A DNA stretch of 10,532 nucleotides from Baffinella frigidus (taxonomy: Eukaryota > Cryptophyceae > Cryptomonadales > Baffinellaceae). Position numbers and translations under genes: made by a program. The stretch covers positions 324,437 through 334,968 of the forward strand of contig MU646789.1 in the NCBI GenBank assembly GCA_026770585.1, written 5' to 3'. The notes beneath the pieces are model-generated. The model ran no database searches, was not told the origin of the DNA, and saw only the letters and a list, made by a program, of their open reading frames with translations. Below are positions 1 through 5,029 of the stretch, piece after piece; within the stretch, counting starts at the first letter, position 1, and the number at the start of each line of letters is the position of its first letter.

Positions 1-135
1 CACGTTTTGACGGGAGGAGGTGTCATGTACCCTAAAATCTACACCCCGAACGTTCGATCCCAACCCTTCGTCTTCTTCTTTATTACCCTCATGTGGTGTG
101 CACCAAGGAGACCTCGAGAGAGGCCCCCCAACCCC

Positions 136-258
136 TATCCCGTAAGTGGCCATGCGGTCAAATTTGGCTGCAACGAGATCGTAGGCAGGTCCTAAAGCCC
201 TACGGTAGGGTGTGGGAGCATACTGGCCACTTAAGGGATACTGGCCACTTAAGGGATA
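136..258. mobile_element. Family B MITE-like element with duplicated right terminus
   Basis: Left end TATCCCGTAAGTGGCCA and right end TGGCCACTTAAGGGATA form terminal inverted repeats, with the family B core GGTCAAATTTGG and CCCTACGGTAGGG between them. The 18-bp right terminus CTGGCCACTTAAGGGATA (223-240) is repeated exactly at 241-258. Better copies of the same family lie at 2777-2880, 8930-9036 and 9535-9638. It encodes no protein. Confidence 0.75.
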
Positions 259-299
259 CCTTCAATCCAGAACCCTGGCCCTGAAAATTTCAACCTTCA

Positions 300-560
300 T
301 CCGTCAACCCTCAACCCGAACTGTAAACCCTCAAACCTCAACCCCGACCCTCAACCCTCAACCCTCAAACCCCTCAACCCTCAACCCTCAAAACCCTCAA
401 AACCCTCAAAACCCTCAAAACCCTCAAAACCCTCAAAACCCTCAACCCTCAACCCTCGTCCCTCGTCCCTCATCCCTCATCCCTCATCCCTCATCCCTCA
501 TCCCTCATCCCTCATCCCTCATCCCTCATCCCTCATCCCTCTTCCCTGAACCCAAACCCC
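300..560. repeat. Telomere-like minisatellite (CCCTCAA / CCCTCAAAA / CCCTCAT)
   Basis: Degenerate CCCTCAA units lead into six exact 9-mers CCCTCAAAA (385-438). After two CCCTCAA and two CCCTCGT units come ten exact 7-mers CCCTCAT (467-536). The CCCT-plus-variable-tail form resembles CCCTAAA-type telomeric DNA, but the variant tails and internal position argue against a chromosome end. The open frame of PQN repeats across it is a by-product of the repeat. The complementary strand is G-rich. Confidence 0.9.
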
Positions 561-587
561 TACATGCGGTTACTCGCGAATGAGGAC

Positions 588-845
588 ACGCACCGTCCCT
601 AGGGTGGTCATATTCTCCTAGGCATAGCCCTACAGGGGTATCTGGGCTATAAGAAACCAGAACCTAAGAACACAGACCGGATTTGAGCCCCCCGTTTTCT
701 TACTTCAGTACCAGAGGGTTGACTGAATCCTTCGTTTACTCATCCCTCTGGTACTAATTTAAGAAAACAGACACCGACCGATGTCGGAGCACCCGTGTTC
801 TCAACGCCTAGATACCCCTGTACGGTAGGACCCTAGGGCGGTGCG
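588..845. mobile_element. Host inverted-repeat element split by a C-type insertion
   Basis: The outer arms ACGCACCGtCCCTAGG (from 588) and CCTAGGGCGGTGCGT (to 845) are inverted repeats. Removing the TA-flanked insert at 631-822 leaves GGCATAGCCC-TA-CGGTAGGACC, which matches the CCCTACGGTAGG core of other elements in this window. The outer element is therefore probably an older palindrome interrupted by a newer one. Confidence 0.6.
631..822. mobile_element. C-type MITE-like element, 192 bp including both TAs
   Basis: The ends are TA-CAGGGGTATCTGGGC and GCCTAGATACCCCTG-TA, so 14 of 15 terminal positions pair. The interior holds a further inverted repeat, GTTTTCTT..GTACCAGAGGG (694-718) against CCCTCTGGTAC..AAGAAAAC (744-768), and AGAACAC / GTGTTCT arms around it. 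TA on both sides with a recognisable filled site indicates TA target duplication. No coding capacity. Confidence 0.7.
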
Positions 846-867
846 TATCCCTAATTTCGAGTAACCC

Positions 868-1065
868 GTGTTCACCCCAAACGCAGGCCGAATCGGAGAC
901 CCCTCACCCCCCAACCCCCAACCTTCGTCTCCAAACCCCAAACCTTCAATCCTGAACCGTAACCCCGAAATTGTCAACCTTGATCCGTCAACCCTCAACC
1001 AACGTCCTGCAGCCCTGAACTCTAAATCCTCAACCTTGACCCCTCAACCCAAACCCCCACCCCCC
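868..1065. repeat. Degenerate telomere-like CCCTMAA array
   Basis: Irregular CCCAACC, CCCAAACC, CCCTCAACC and CCCGAA units run without strict period. At 881-900 the array contains ACGCAGGCCGAATCGGAGAC, a word that returns at 1203 and 1446 in the same type of array. No gene is visible. Confidence 0.7.
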
Positions 1066-1187
1066 TACAGGGGTACCTCGCTCATAAGAAACTGCTCACC
1101 CCCCTAGGACCACCGTAGGGCCCTAGGCATAGGCCTACTGTAGGGTCCTAGGAGGAGGCGCTTTCTTATGAGCGAGGTACCCCTGTA
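1066..1187. mobile_element. Family A MITE-like element (reference copy), 122 bp
   Basis: A near-complete palindrome. TA-CAGGGGTACCTCGCTCATAA opens it and the reverse complement ending GAGGTACCCCTG-TA closes it. The interior is CCTAGGACCACCGTAGGGCC and CTACTGTAGGGTCCTAGG, also complementary. It could fold as one long hairpin. The terminal CAG and CCTCG resemble pogo/Tigger-type ends, and TA is the target. It is too short for any transposase and would need one supplied in trans. Confidence 0.85.
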
Positions 1188-1223
1188 AATCCTAAATCCC
1201 TGACGCAGGCTGAACGGACTCTG

Positions 1224-1320
1224 AACAAACATCCTTCAACCCTGAACAACCAACATCGTTCAACCCCAAACAAACAACATCGTTCAACCCTAAACAACCA
1301 ACATCCTTCAACCCTAAACC
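1224..1320. repeat. 24-bp minisatellite, four units
   Basis: TTCAAC recurs at exactly 24-bp spacing (1235, 1259, 1283, 1307) within units of the form CATCSTTCAACCCYRAACAA. The unit ends in the CCCTAAA-like word, so the array probably grew out of telomere-like repeats. Confidence 0.85.
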
Positions 1321-1339
1321 TGCGGACCCGCAACCAACT

Positions 1340-1445
1340 TCCTTCAACCCGAAACTCTAAATGCTCAACCTTCACCCCTCAACCCTCAACCCGCATCCCT
1401 CAACCGAAACCCCTACACCCCTAAACCCTCAACCCCAAATCCCTC
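1340..1445. repeat. Degenerate CCCTCAA telomere-like tract
   Basis: CCCTCAACC and CCCTAAACC words continue from the 24-bp array, ending at the second recurrence of ACGCAGGCCGAA (1446). No gene is seen. Confidence 0.65.
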
Positions 1446-1494
1446 ACGCAGGCCGAAGTGGAGACTCCTGCGGAGTGAGGCGGCAGACTTTGCG

Positions 1495-1735
1495 AGGGGA
1501 GAGTGTGCGAGAGAGTGGCGGGAGAGGGAGTGAGAGAGCGCGGCGCGGGAGGGGGGATGTAGGAGAGAGGGGTGGGGGAGGGGGGCGGGAGAGAAGAGGG
1601 CGGGAGGGGGGATGAGAGAGAGAGAGGCGCGGGACAGTGGTGTGTGAGAGAGAGGGGCGGGGGGGAGAGAGAGGGGCGGGAGAGCTGTATTGGAGAAACG
1701 CGTGGCACCGACGGAACAGGCGGGTGCGAGACTGG
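1495..1735. repeat. Purine-rich GA/GGG low-complexity tract
   Basis: The + strand is almost entirely G and A, with runs such as GGGGTGGGGGAGGGGGGCGGG near 1570-1590. Long proline/serine-rich open frames on the minus strand here simply reflect composition. Four or more adjacent G-runs could form G-quadruplexes. Confidence 0.85.
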
Positions 1736-1771
1736 AGTAAGACACACACACAAGCGGGGGGGGGCATGGGG

Positions 1772-2012
1772 TACAGGGGTACCTCGCTCTGAGCAACGCC
1801 CACCTCCCTAGGACCACCATAGGACCCTAGGCATACAGGGGTACCTCGCTCATAAGAAACCGCCCCCCCCCCCTAGGACCACCGTAGGGCCATAGGCATG
1901 GTCCTACTGTAGGGTCCTAGGGGGGGGCGGTTTCTTATGAGCGAGGTACCCCTGCAGGCCTACTGTAGGGTCCTAGGGGGGGGCGCTATCTTATGAGCGA
2001 TGTATGCTTGTA
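1772..2012. mobile_element. Family A element split by another family A element
   Basis: The left half (TACAGGGGTACCTCGCTCTG... to 1833) and right half (GGCCTACTGTAGGG... to 2012) together restore one family A copy, with a diverged right end TGTATGCTTGTA. The interruption is the copy at 1834-1956, placed at the TA of the GGCATAGGCC centre that intact copies such as 1066-1187 retain. Confidence 0.8.
1834..1956. mobile_element. Family A element nested inside another A copy
   Basis: TA-CAGGGGTACCTCGCTCATAA to GAGGTACCCCTG-CA, with arms matching almost fully. The right TA has become CA. The CCCCCCCCCCCTAGG and CCTAGGGGGGGCGG stem blocks make this one of the longest perfect stems in the window. 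Being inserted in another copy, it is the younger of the two. Confidence 0.85.
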
Positions 2013-2019
2013 CACGGGG

Positions 2020-2137
2020 TACAGGGGTACCTCGCTCATAAGAACCCGACTCCTTCTGGGGCCCTGCAGTACCTATGCCTAGGGCCCTGTGCTGGTCCTA
2101 GCTAGGGGGGGGGCGCTTTCTTATGAGCGAGGTACCC
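2020..2137. mobile_element. Family A element lacking its last bases, fused to a B element
   Basis: It begins TA-CAGGGGTACCTCGCTCATAA and runs to GCGAGGTACCC at 2137, where it passes directly into AGTAGGCTCATACGCC, the interior of family B. The terminal CTG-TA of A and the whole left terminus of B are missing, as expected from one deletion across a former A-TA-B junction. Confidence 0.75.
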
Positions 2138-2226
2138 AGTAGGCTCATACGCCCTACCGTAGGGCCCTAGGACCTGCCTAGGACCTCCGTGCGGTCAACT
2201 TTGACCGCCTCGCCACTTGAGGGATA
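2138..2226. mobile_element. Family B element, left terminus deleted
   Basis: AGTAGGCTCATACGCCCTAC, CCTAGGACCTGCCTAGGACC and GGTCAACTTTGACC precede the right terminus GCCACTTGAGGGATA. The left TCCCTTAAGTGGCC is absent. The right part also serves as one arm of the large palindrome ending at 2317. Confidence 0.7.
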
Positions 2227-2317
2227 TCACACGGAGGCGGACCGCCTCGCAGTGTGATATCCCTTAAGTCCGCCTCAGTGTGATATCCCTTAAGTGGCGA
2301 GGCGGTGAAAGTTGACC
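2193..2317. repeat. 125-bp palindrome with repeated GATATCCCTTAAG arms
   Basis: The left arm GGTCAACTTTGACCGCCTCG.. pairs with a right arm ending GGCGAGGCGGTGAAAGTTGACC. The centre holds further inverted copies of GTGTGATATCCCTTAAG and GGCGGACCGCC, giving alternative cruciform pairings. It is made from family B terminal sequence, apparently by inverted duplication of the B right end. Confidence 0.75.
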
Positions 2318-2517
2318 AGCAAGAGAAAAGGCCTGGGGTAGGCCCTCTTCGGGAGGAAGGGGCCCGCCTCGGGACGGGTTTGGGAGGCGGAGGGGGGGAG
2401 GTGTGCGAGAAAGCGGGGCTGCCCTGACGCTTCACAGTGCAACATTACATGCCACACGTTGCAAAGTCAAGATTGCACGCCAGCGCGATCTACAATCTTC
2501 ACCAAGAGGGGTTTCAC
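2318..2517. other. Unassigned 200-bp stretch
   Basis: A G-rich section (2330-2420) is followed by more balanced sequence (2430-2515). No convincing reading frame, repeat family or RNA fold was recognised. Confidence 0.5.
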
Positions 2518-2696
2518 TACAGGGGTACCTCGCTCATAAGCGACGGTTCTGATAAGAACGAAGCGTTTTTTTGGGAGGGGGGCTGATTGATTTTAAGAAC
2601 GTGCAACCGACCGTTTTCCGTGCACGTTCTTAATTTTGACCACGTGCCGCCGACCGTTTTCAGAATCCCTGCTTCTTATGAGCGAGGTACCCCTGC
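2518..2696. mobile_element. Family A termini with an unrelated interior, 179 bp
   Basis: The termini are standard (TA-CAGGGGTACCTCGCTCATAA ... CTTATGAGCGAGGTACCCCTG-CA), but the CCTAGG core is absent. Instead the interior carries TTAAGAACGTGCA / TGCACGTTCTTAA (about 2594-2635), a strong hairpin, and two copies of CGACCGTTTTC. This is a family member whose internal sequence has been exchanged. Confidence 0.75.
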
Positions 2697-2726
2697 ACAG
2701 CGGGACCTCGCTCACTAGACAATGCT
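2695..2726 (+). mobile_element. Family A left-end fragment
   Basis: CACAGCGGGACCTCGCTCAC resembles the family A left terminus with substitutions. It abuts the CCCCTG-CA end of the preceding copy. No matching right end follows before the next B element. Confidence 0.45.
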
Positions 2727-2776
2727 CTGCCTGCCCCACCCTTTGGACCCCGTAGAACAATGTATTGACATTCACA

Positions 2777-2880
2777 GATCCCTCAAGTGACCAACGGGCG
2801 AATAATCGCCCGTGGAAGCCCTAGGCAGGTCCTAGGGCCCTACGGTAGGGCGTATGAGCCTACTGGTCACTTGAGGGATA
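2777..2880. mobile_element. Family B element, 104 bp
   Basis: The terminal inverted repeats TCCCTCAAGTGACCA and TGGTCACTTGAGGGA match fully. The interior has GGGCGAATAATCGCCC (a small hairpin), CCTAGGCAGGTCCTAGGGCC and CCCTACGGTAGGGCG. The right TA (2879-2880) is also the left TA of the next family A copy; the left flank is GA rather than TA. Confidence 0.8.
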
Positions 2881-3007
2881 CAGGGGTGCCTCGCTCTTAA
2901 GAAAGCGTCCCCCGTTCTCCTAGGACCACCACAGGACCCTCAGCAGATGTCTACTGTAGGGTGCTCGCTAGGAGGAGGCGCTTTCTTACCAGCGAGGTAC
3001 CCCTGTA
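2879..3007. mobile_element. Family A element abutting B and A neighbours
   Basis: TA-CAGGGGTGCCTCGCTCTTAA to CAGCGAGGTACCCCTG-TA. Both terminal TAs are shared with neighbours, the left with the B element and the right with the A element starting at 3006. The inner core is mildly diverged (CTCAGCAGATGTCTACTG). Confidence 0.8.
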
Positions 3008-3170
3008 CAGGGGTATCTCGCCCATAAGAAACGTTAGGTCCTTGAGGTTCTTTGAGCTCCTAACATAGGCGGACACCGGAACTGGTTCTGCAGAAAAGCC
3101 ATGCTTCCTTTCGGATCGCAACTGCCGGGTCCTGCTGGGGGGGGGGCATCCTGAGCGAGGTACCATTGCA
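3006..3170. mobile_element. Family A element carrying a captured 84-bp module
   Basis: TA-CAGGGGTATCTCGCCCATAA opens it and GAGCGAGGTACCATTG-CA closes it. Between lies a segment (3034-3117, minus strand) not found in normal copies. It matches sequence at 5724-5794, 7739-7830 and 8003-8094. The right arm keeps only GGGTCC and a G-run from the usual core. It looks like a non-autonomous element that picked up host or gene-related DNA. Confidence 0.7.
3034..3117 (-). repeat. M1 module copy a (22-codon frame, inside A element)
   Basis: On the minus strand, GGATCCGAAAGGAAGCATGG leads into 22 codons with MAFLQN, then CPPMLGA, then RTSRT and TAA. The same block, ungapped over the frame, occurs three more times in this window. 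No known protein family is recognised. It could be a mini reading frame, a 5' leader, or non-coding repeat DNA. Confidence 0.6.
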
Positions 3171-3262
3171 CCACCACCATGTCGTTGGTGTTGGGGTCGC
3201 GAGCGAGTCGCTTCCTCTCCCACTACTGCTCGCTGTCAAGAGGAAAGGGACGCGGACAGATA
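3169..3262 (+). repeat. 94-bp direct repeat, copy 1 (empty-site copy)
   Basis: It runs from CACCACCACCATGTCGTTG to GACGCGGACAGATA and is repeated at 3351-3444 with the same length and about a dozen substitutions. Here the sequence goes straight on into GTCCGGTGAGGTCTCA. In copy 2 a family A element separates the two, so this copy preserves the pre-insertion state. Confidence 0.85.
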
Positions 3263-3278
3263 GTCCGGTGAGGTCTCA

Positions 3279-3344
3279 GGCATAGTCCCACTGTAGGGTC
3301 CTAGCTAGGGGGAGGCGCTTTCTTATGAGCGAGGTACCCCTGTA
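3279..3344. mobile_element. Right half of a family A element
   Basis: AGGCATAGTCCCACTGTAGG and TTATGAGCGAGGTACCCCTG-TA form the right arm only. The left arm is missing; the equivalent position in the second duplicated unit (from 3578) retains CACCTCGCTCACAAGAAAGC. Confidence 0.7.
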
Positions 3345-3350
3345 CCCCAG

Positions 3351-3444
3351 CACCACCACCATGTCGTTGCTGGTGGGGTCAGAAGTGAGTCGCGTTCTCT
3401 CCCACCACTGCTCGCTGTAAAGAGGAGAGGGACGCGGACAGATA
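3351..3444 (+). repeat. 94-bp direct repeat, copy 2
   Basis: Counterpart of 3169-3262. It ends in GACAGATA, whose TA (3443-3444) is the insertion point of the family A element that follows. The interrupted continuation GTCCGGTGAGGCCTCA resumes at 3564. Confidence 0.85.
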
Positions 3445-3563
3445 CAGTGGTACCTCTCTCATAAGAAACCAATCCCCCCTAGGACCCTACAGTAGGCCTA
3501 TGCCTAGGGCCCAATGGTGGTCCCACGGGGGGGGCAGTTTCTTATGAGCGAGGTACCCCTGTA
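3443..3563. mobile_element. Family A element with a verified TA target site
   Basis: TA-CAGTGGTACCTCTCTCATAA to TTATGAGCGAGGTACCCCTG-TA, 121 bp. The flanks GACAGA and GTCCGGTGAGG are joined by a single TA in the duplicated locus at 3255-3271, so the TA was duplicated on insertion. This copy arrived after the local tandem duplication. Confidence 0.9.
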
Positions 3564-3575
3564 GTCCGGTGAGGC

Positions 3576-3793
3576 CTCACCTCGCTCACAAGAAAGCGGC
3601 CCTCCCCCTTCTGTGGCGAAGGGGTCGAATTCGACCCCCACCAGGTCCTAGGTATGGTAGAGTGTATCAGCCTACGCGCCACTCAAGGGGTAGGGTCCTA
3701 GCTAGGCATAGGCAAGGGTCCTAGCTAGGCATAGGCCTACTGCAAGGTCCTAGCTGGGGAGCAGGCGCTTGCTTATGAGCGAGGTAGCCCTGA
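3576..3793. mobile_element. Family A element broken by a degenerate B copy
   Basis: The left arm CACCTCGCTCACAAGAAAGC and right arm CTTATGAGCGAGGTAGCCCT are family A. Between them, 3613-3692 resembles family B (GGGGTCGAATTCGACCCC, CCAGGTCCTAGG, GCCACTCAAGGGGTA) without its left terminus. A 21-bp run starting GGGTCCTAGCTAGGCATAGG is duplicated at 3693-3713 and 3716-3736. Confidence 0.65.
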
Positions 3794-4015
3794 AGATCTG
3801 CTGCTACCACGCGGGAATCTTGCTTGGAACTGCATCGCCGTTCGTAAATCGCACAGCACAACCACGGAACGCTCATGATAATTGCGAAAGAGTGGTGGGA
3901 GTTCTCGTGGGGGCGATGTACCCTTGTACTGGTATCATGCATTCCCAACAAGTCTAGGCTTCCAGCCTCTGAATTACAGGTCTTTCGCCAAGTGCTCAAG
4001 TGAAATGGAATTGAA
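3794..4015. other. Unassigned sequence without clear gene
   Basis: Balanced composition, no CCTAGG core and no inverted termini. Short frames exist on both strands, but none has recognisable motifs or splice-supported extension. Confidence 0.4.
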
Positions 4016-4021
4016 ACTCTC

Positions 4022-4056
4022 GCGGGGGCTCGAACCCCGCAGCGGGCCATAGACCC
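4022..4056 (-). repeat. tRNA T-arm / box B-like motif, copy 1
   Basis: On the minus strand CGGGG-TTCGAGC-CCCCG (complement of 4023-4039) is a perfect 5-bp T-stem with a canonical 7-nt T-loop, and it contains a near box B (GGTTCGAGCCC). The surrounding 35 bp recur at 4586-4620 with three mismatches. A full tRNA does not fold: a 7-bp acceptor with one mismatch can be placed over 4016-4095, but no D or anticodon arm appears. It may be a tRNA-derived SINE fragment or repeat remnant. Confidence 0.5.
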
Positions 4057-4095
4057 AGAGAGCAAAAGCGCGCGCCCGTCTCATACCAAGAGAAT

Positions 4096-4585
4096 CTCAG
4101 GTGATCCAGCCCCTAATTCACCCACGTGATCGCTTCACTGACTACGGCGGAGACTTTTCCTTGCTCTGTTTCCAGCCTGTGGCGGTTCACCTCGCACTAT
4201 CACCCAAGTACACCAAGCCTCCGCCGGGTGTACAATGGCGACCGCGGTCTTGAAGTCGGCGTGAGATCGGCATTAGTAAGCTGGGCCCTCCACCCTCCAA
4301 GCACAATCCGGGCGCGCTCCCCCCACTCGGGTTACAGCCGGGCGCGACCCCGGCCGGGAAATTCTCTGGGAGCTTTGCACTCCCTCGCGGGCTTGGGTAC
4401 CCGGAGAACAAGACCAACCGCCAACGGGGGAAGAGCAAGCAGGTTCAAACAAAAGGGCGTCATGACATCGCGGGGACAAGAAGGGAGCTGGGCAGCTCGC
4501 TGGCGCCTTCTTCATGCGTGCGCAGAATGTCTGCAGCATGCCGAGCAGCTTGCCGTGCGCCCTGGAGGTGCGCGGCGCGTGCACG
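4096..4585. other. Unassigned GC-rich unique sequence
   Basis: Overlapping open frames occur on both strands (for example + 4126-4617 and - 4273-4914). All are rich in Arg, Pro, Ser, Gly and Cys and lack recognisable domains, as expected from GC-rich non-coding DNA. None is annotated as a gene. Confidence 0.4.
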
Positions 4586-4620
4586 GCGGGGGCTCGAACC
4601 CCGCAGCGGGCCTCTGACCC
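4586..4620 (-). repeat. tRNA T-arm / box B-like motif, copy 2
   Basis: Matches 4022-4056 at 32 of 35 positions, including the whole T-stem and loop and the adjoining GGCCCGCTGC on the minus strand. Flanks beyond the 35 bp are unrelated, so the motif itself appears to be the conserved part. Confidence 0.5.
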
Positions 4621-4974
4621 TCGCGCGAAAAAACCTGGCTCCAGACTGGAGCTTGAGGCGGTCGCCGCGCCAATCGGGGAAGTGTATCGGGTATGTCCAA
4701 AGAGTGCATCAATGCATCCTGTTATCAGGAGAAGACGCCGCAATCGGAGCTTGAATCGGTAACTTCCTAGCCTTGCGCCACAAAAGAGGGTGTTGGATGA
4801 AATCCGACAGTCTTGCTGACCAAAGAATCCGCAGAAACAAGTTTCCAAGTTGGGGATCCTTAGCTCGTGCGCGGTGGCCTGGCCATCACACAGCACGCGG
4901 GGCCGGAGGAGCATAACCGCTCAACAACACGGCCCGTGAGCAAGCGGGGTCGGGTGATATGGCAGCGTGCGACG
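4621..4974. other. Unassigned region upstream of the candidate gene
   Basis: No element of families A, B, C or E is present. Open frames continue on the minus strand to about 4914 without recognisable motifs. The region may hold distal promoter sequence for the gene starting near 5030, but nothing specific is identifiable. Confidence 0.35.
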
Positions 4975-5010
4975 AAAAATCCACGTGGGTTTTTCCTCCC
5001 TTTTTAAAGG
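4975..5010 (+). promoter_or_regulatory. Candidate promoter: CACGTG palindrome plus AT-rich box
   Basis: AAAAATCCACGTGGGTTTTT (4975-4994) is a 20-bp imperfect palindrome, 18 of 20 positions symmetric, centred on the bHLH/bZIP-type core CACGTG. TTTTTAAAGG follows at 5001-5010 and could act as a TATA-like box about 20 bp before the proposed ATG at 5030. The match is by motif only. Confidence 0.35.
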
Positions 5011-5029
5011 GGCATTTTAGGGTTGACTG

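Noticed and set aside
212-583. 123-codon open frame with PQN and PHPSSLI repeats
   Set aside because: It is a direct translation of the 7-bp and 9-bp satellite units, with no non-repeat coding signal.
1066-1187. Rho-independent terminator or bacterial regulatory hairpin
   Set aside because: The hairpin is one of a dozen dispersed copies with TA flanks and no T-tract; it is a mobile element, not a terminator.
1413-1820. Three overlapping proline/serine-rich frames on the minus strand
   Set aside because: They arise from a purine-rich tract in which stops are rare in every frame; composition explains them.
2593-2775. 60-codon frame reading through an A element on the minus strand
   Set aside because: Its shared peptide PLCRGTSLIRS is the translated family A terminus, found wherever the terminus falls in that frame.
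4016-4095. Possible complete tRNA on the minus strand
   Set aside because: The T-arm is perfect and a 6/7 acceptor can be drawn, but no D-arm or anticodon stem could be placed in the middle 47 nt.
4273-4914. 213-codon minus-strand frame
   Set aside because: Arg/Ser/Pro/Cys-rich with no domain, overlapped by long frames on the other strand, and it runs through the repeated T-arm motif. GC content explains its openness.
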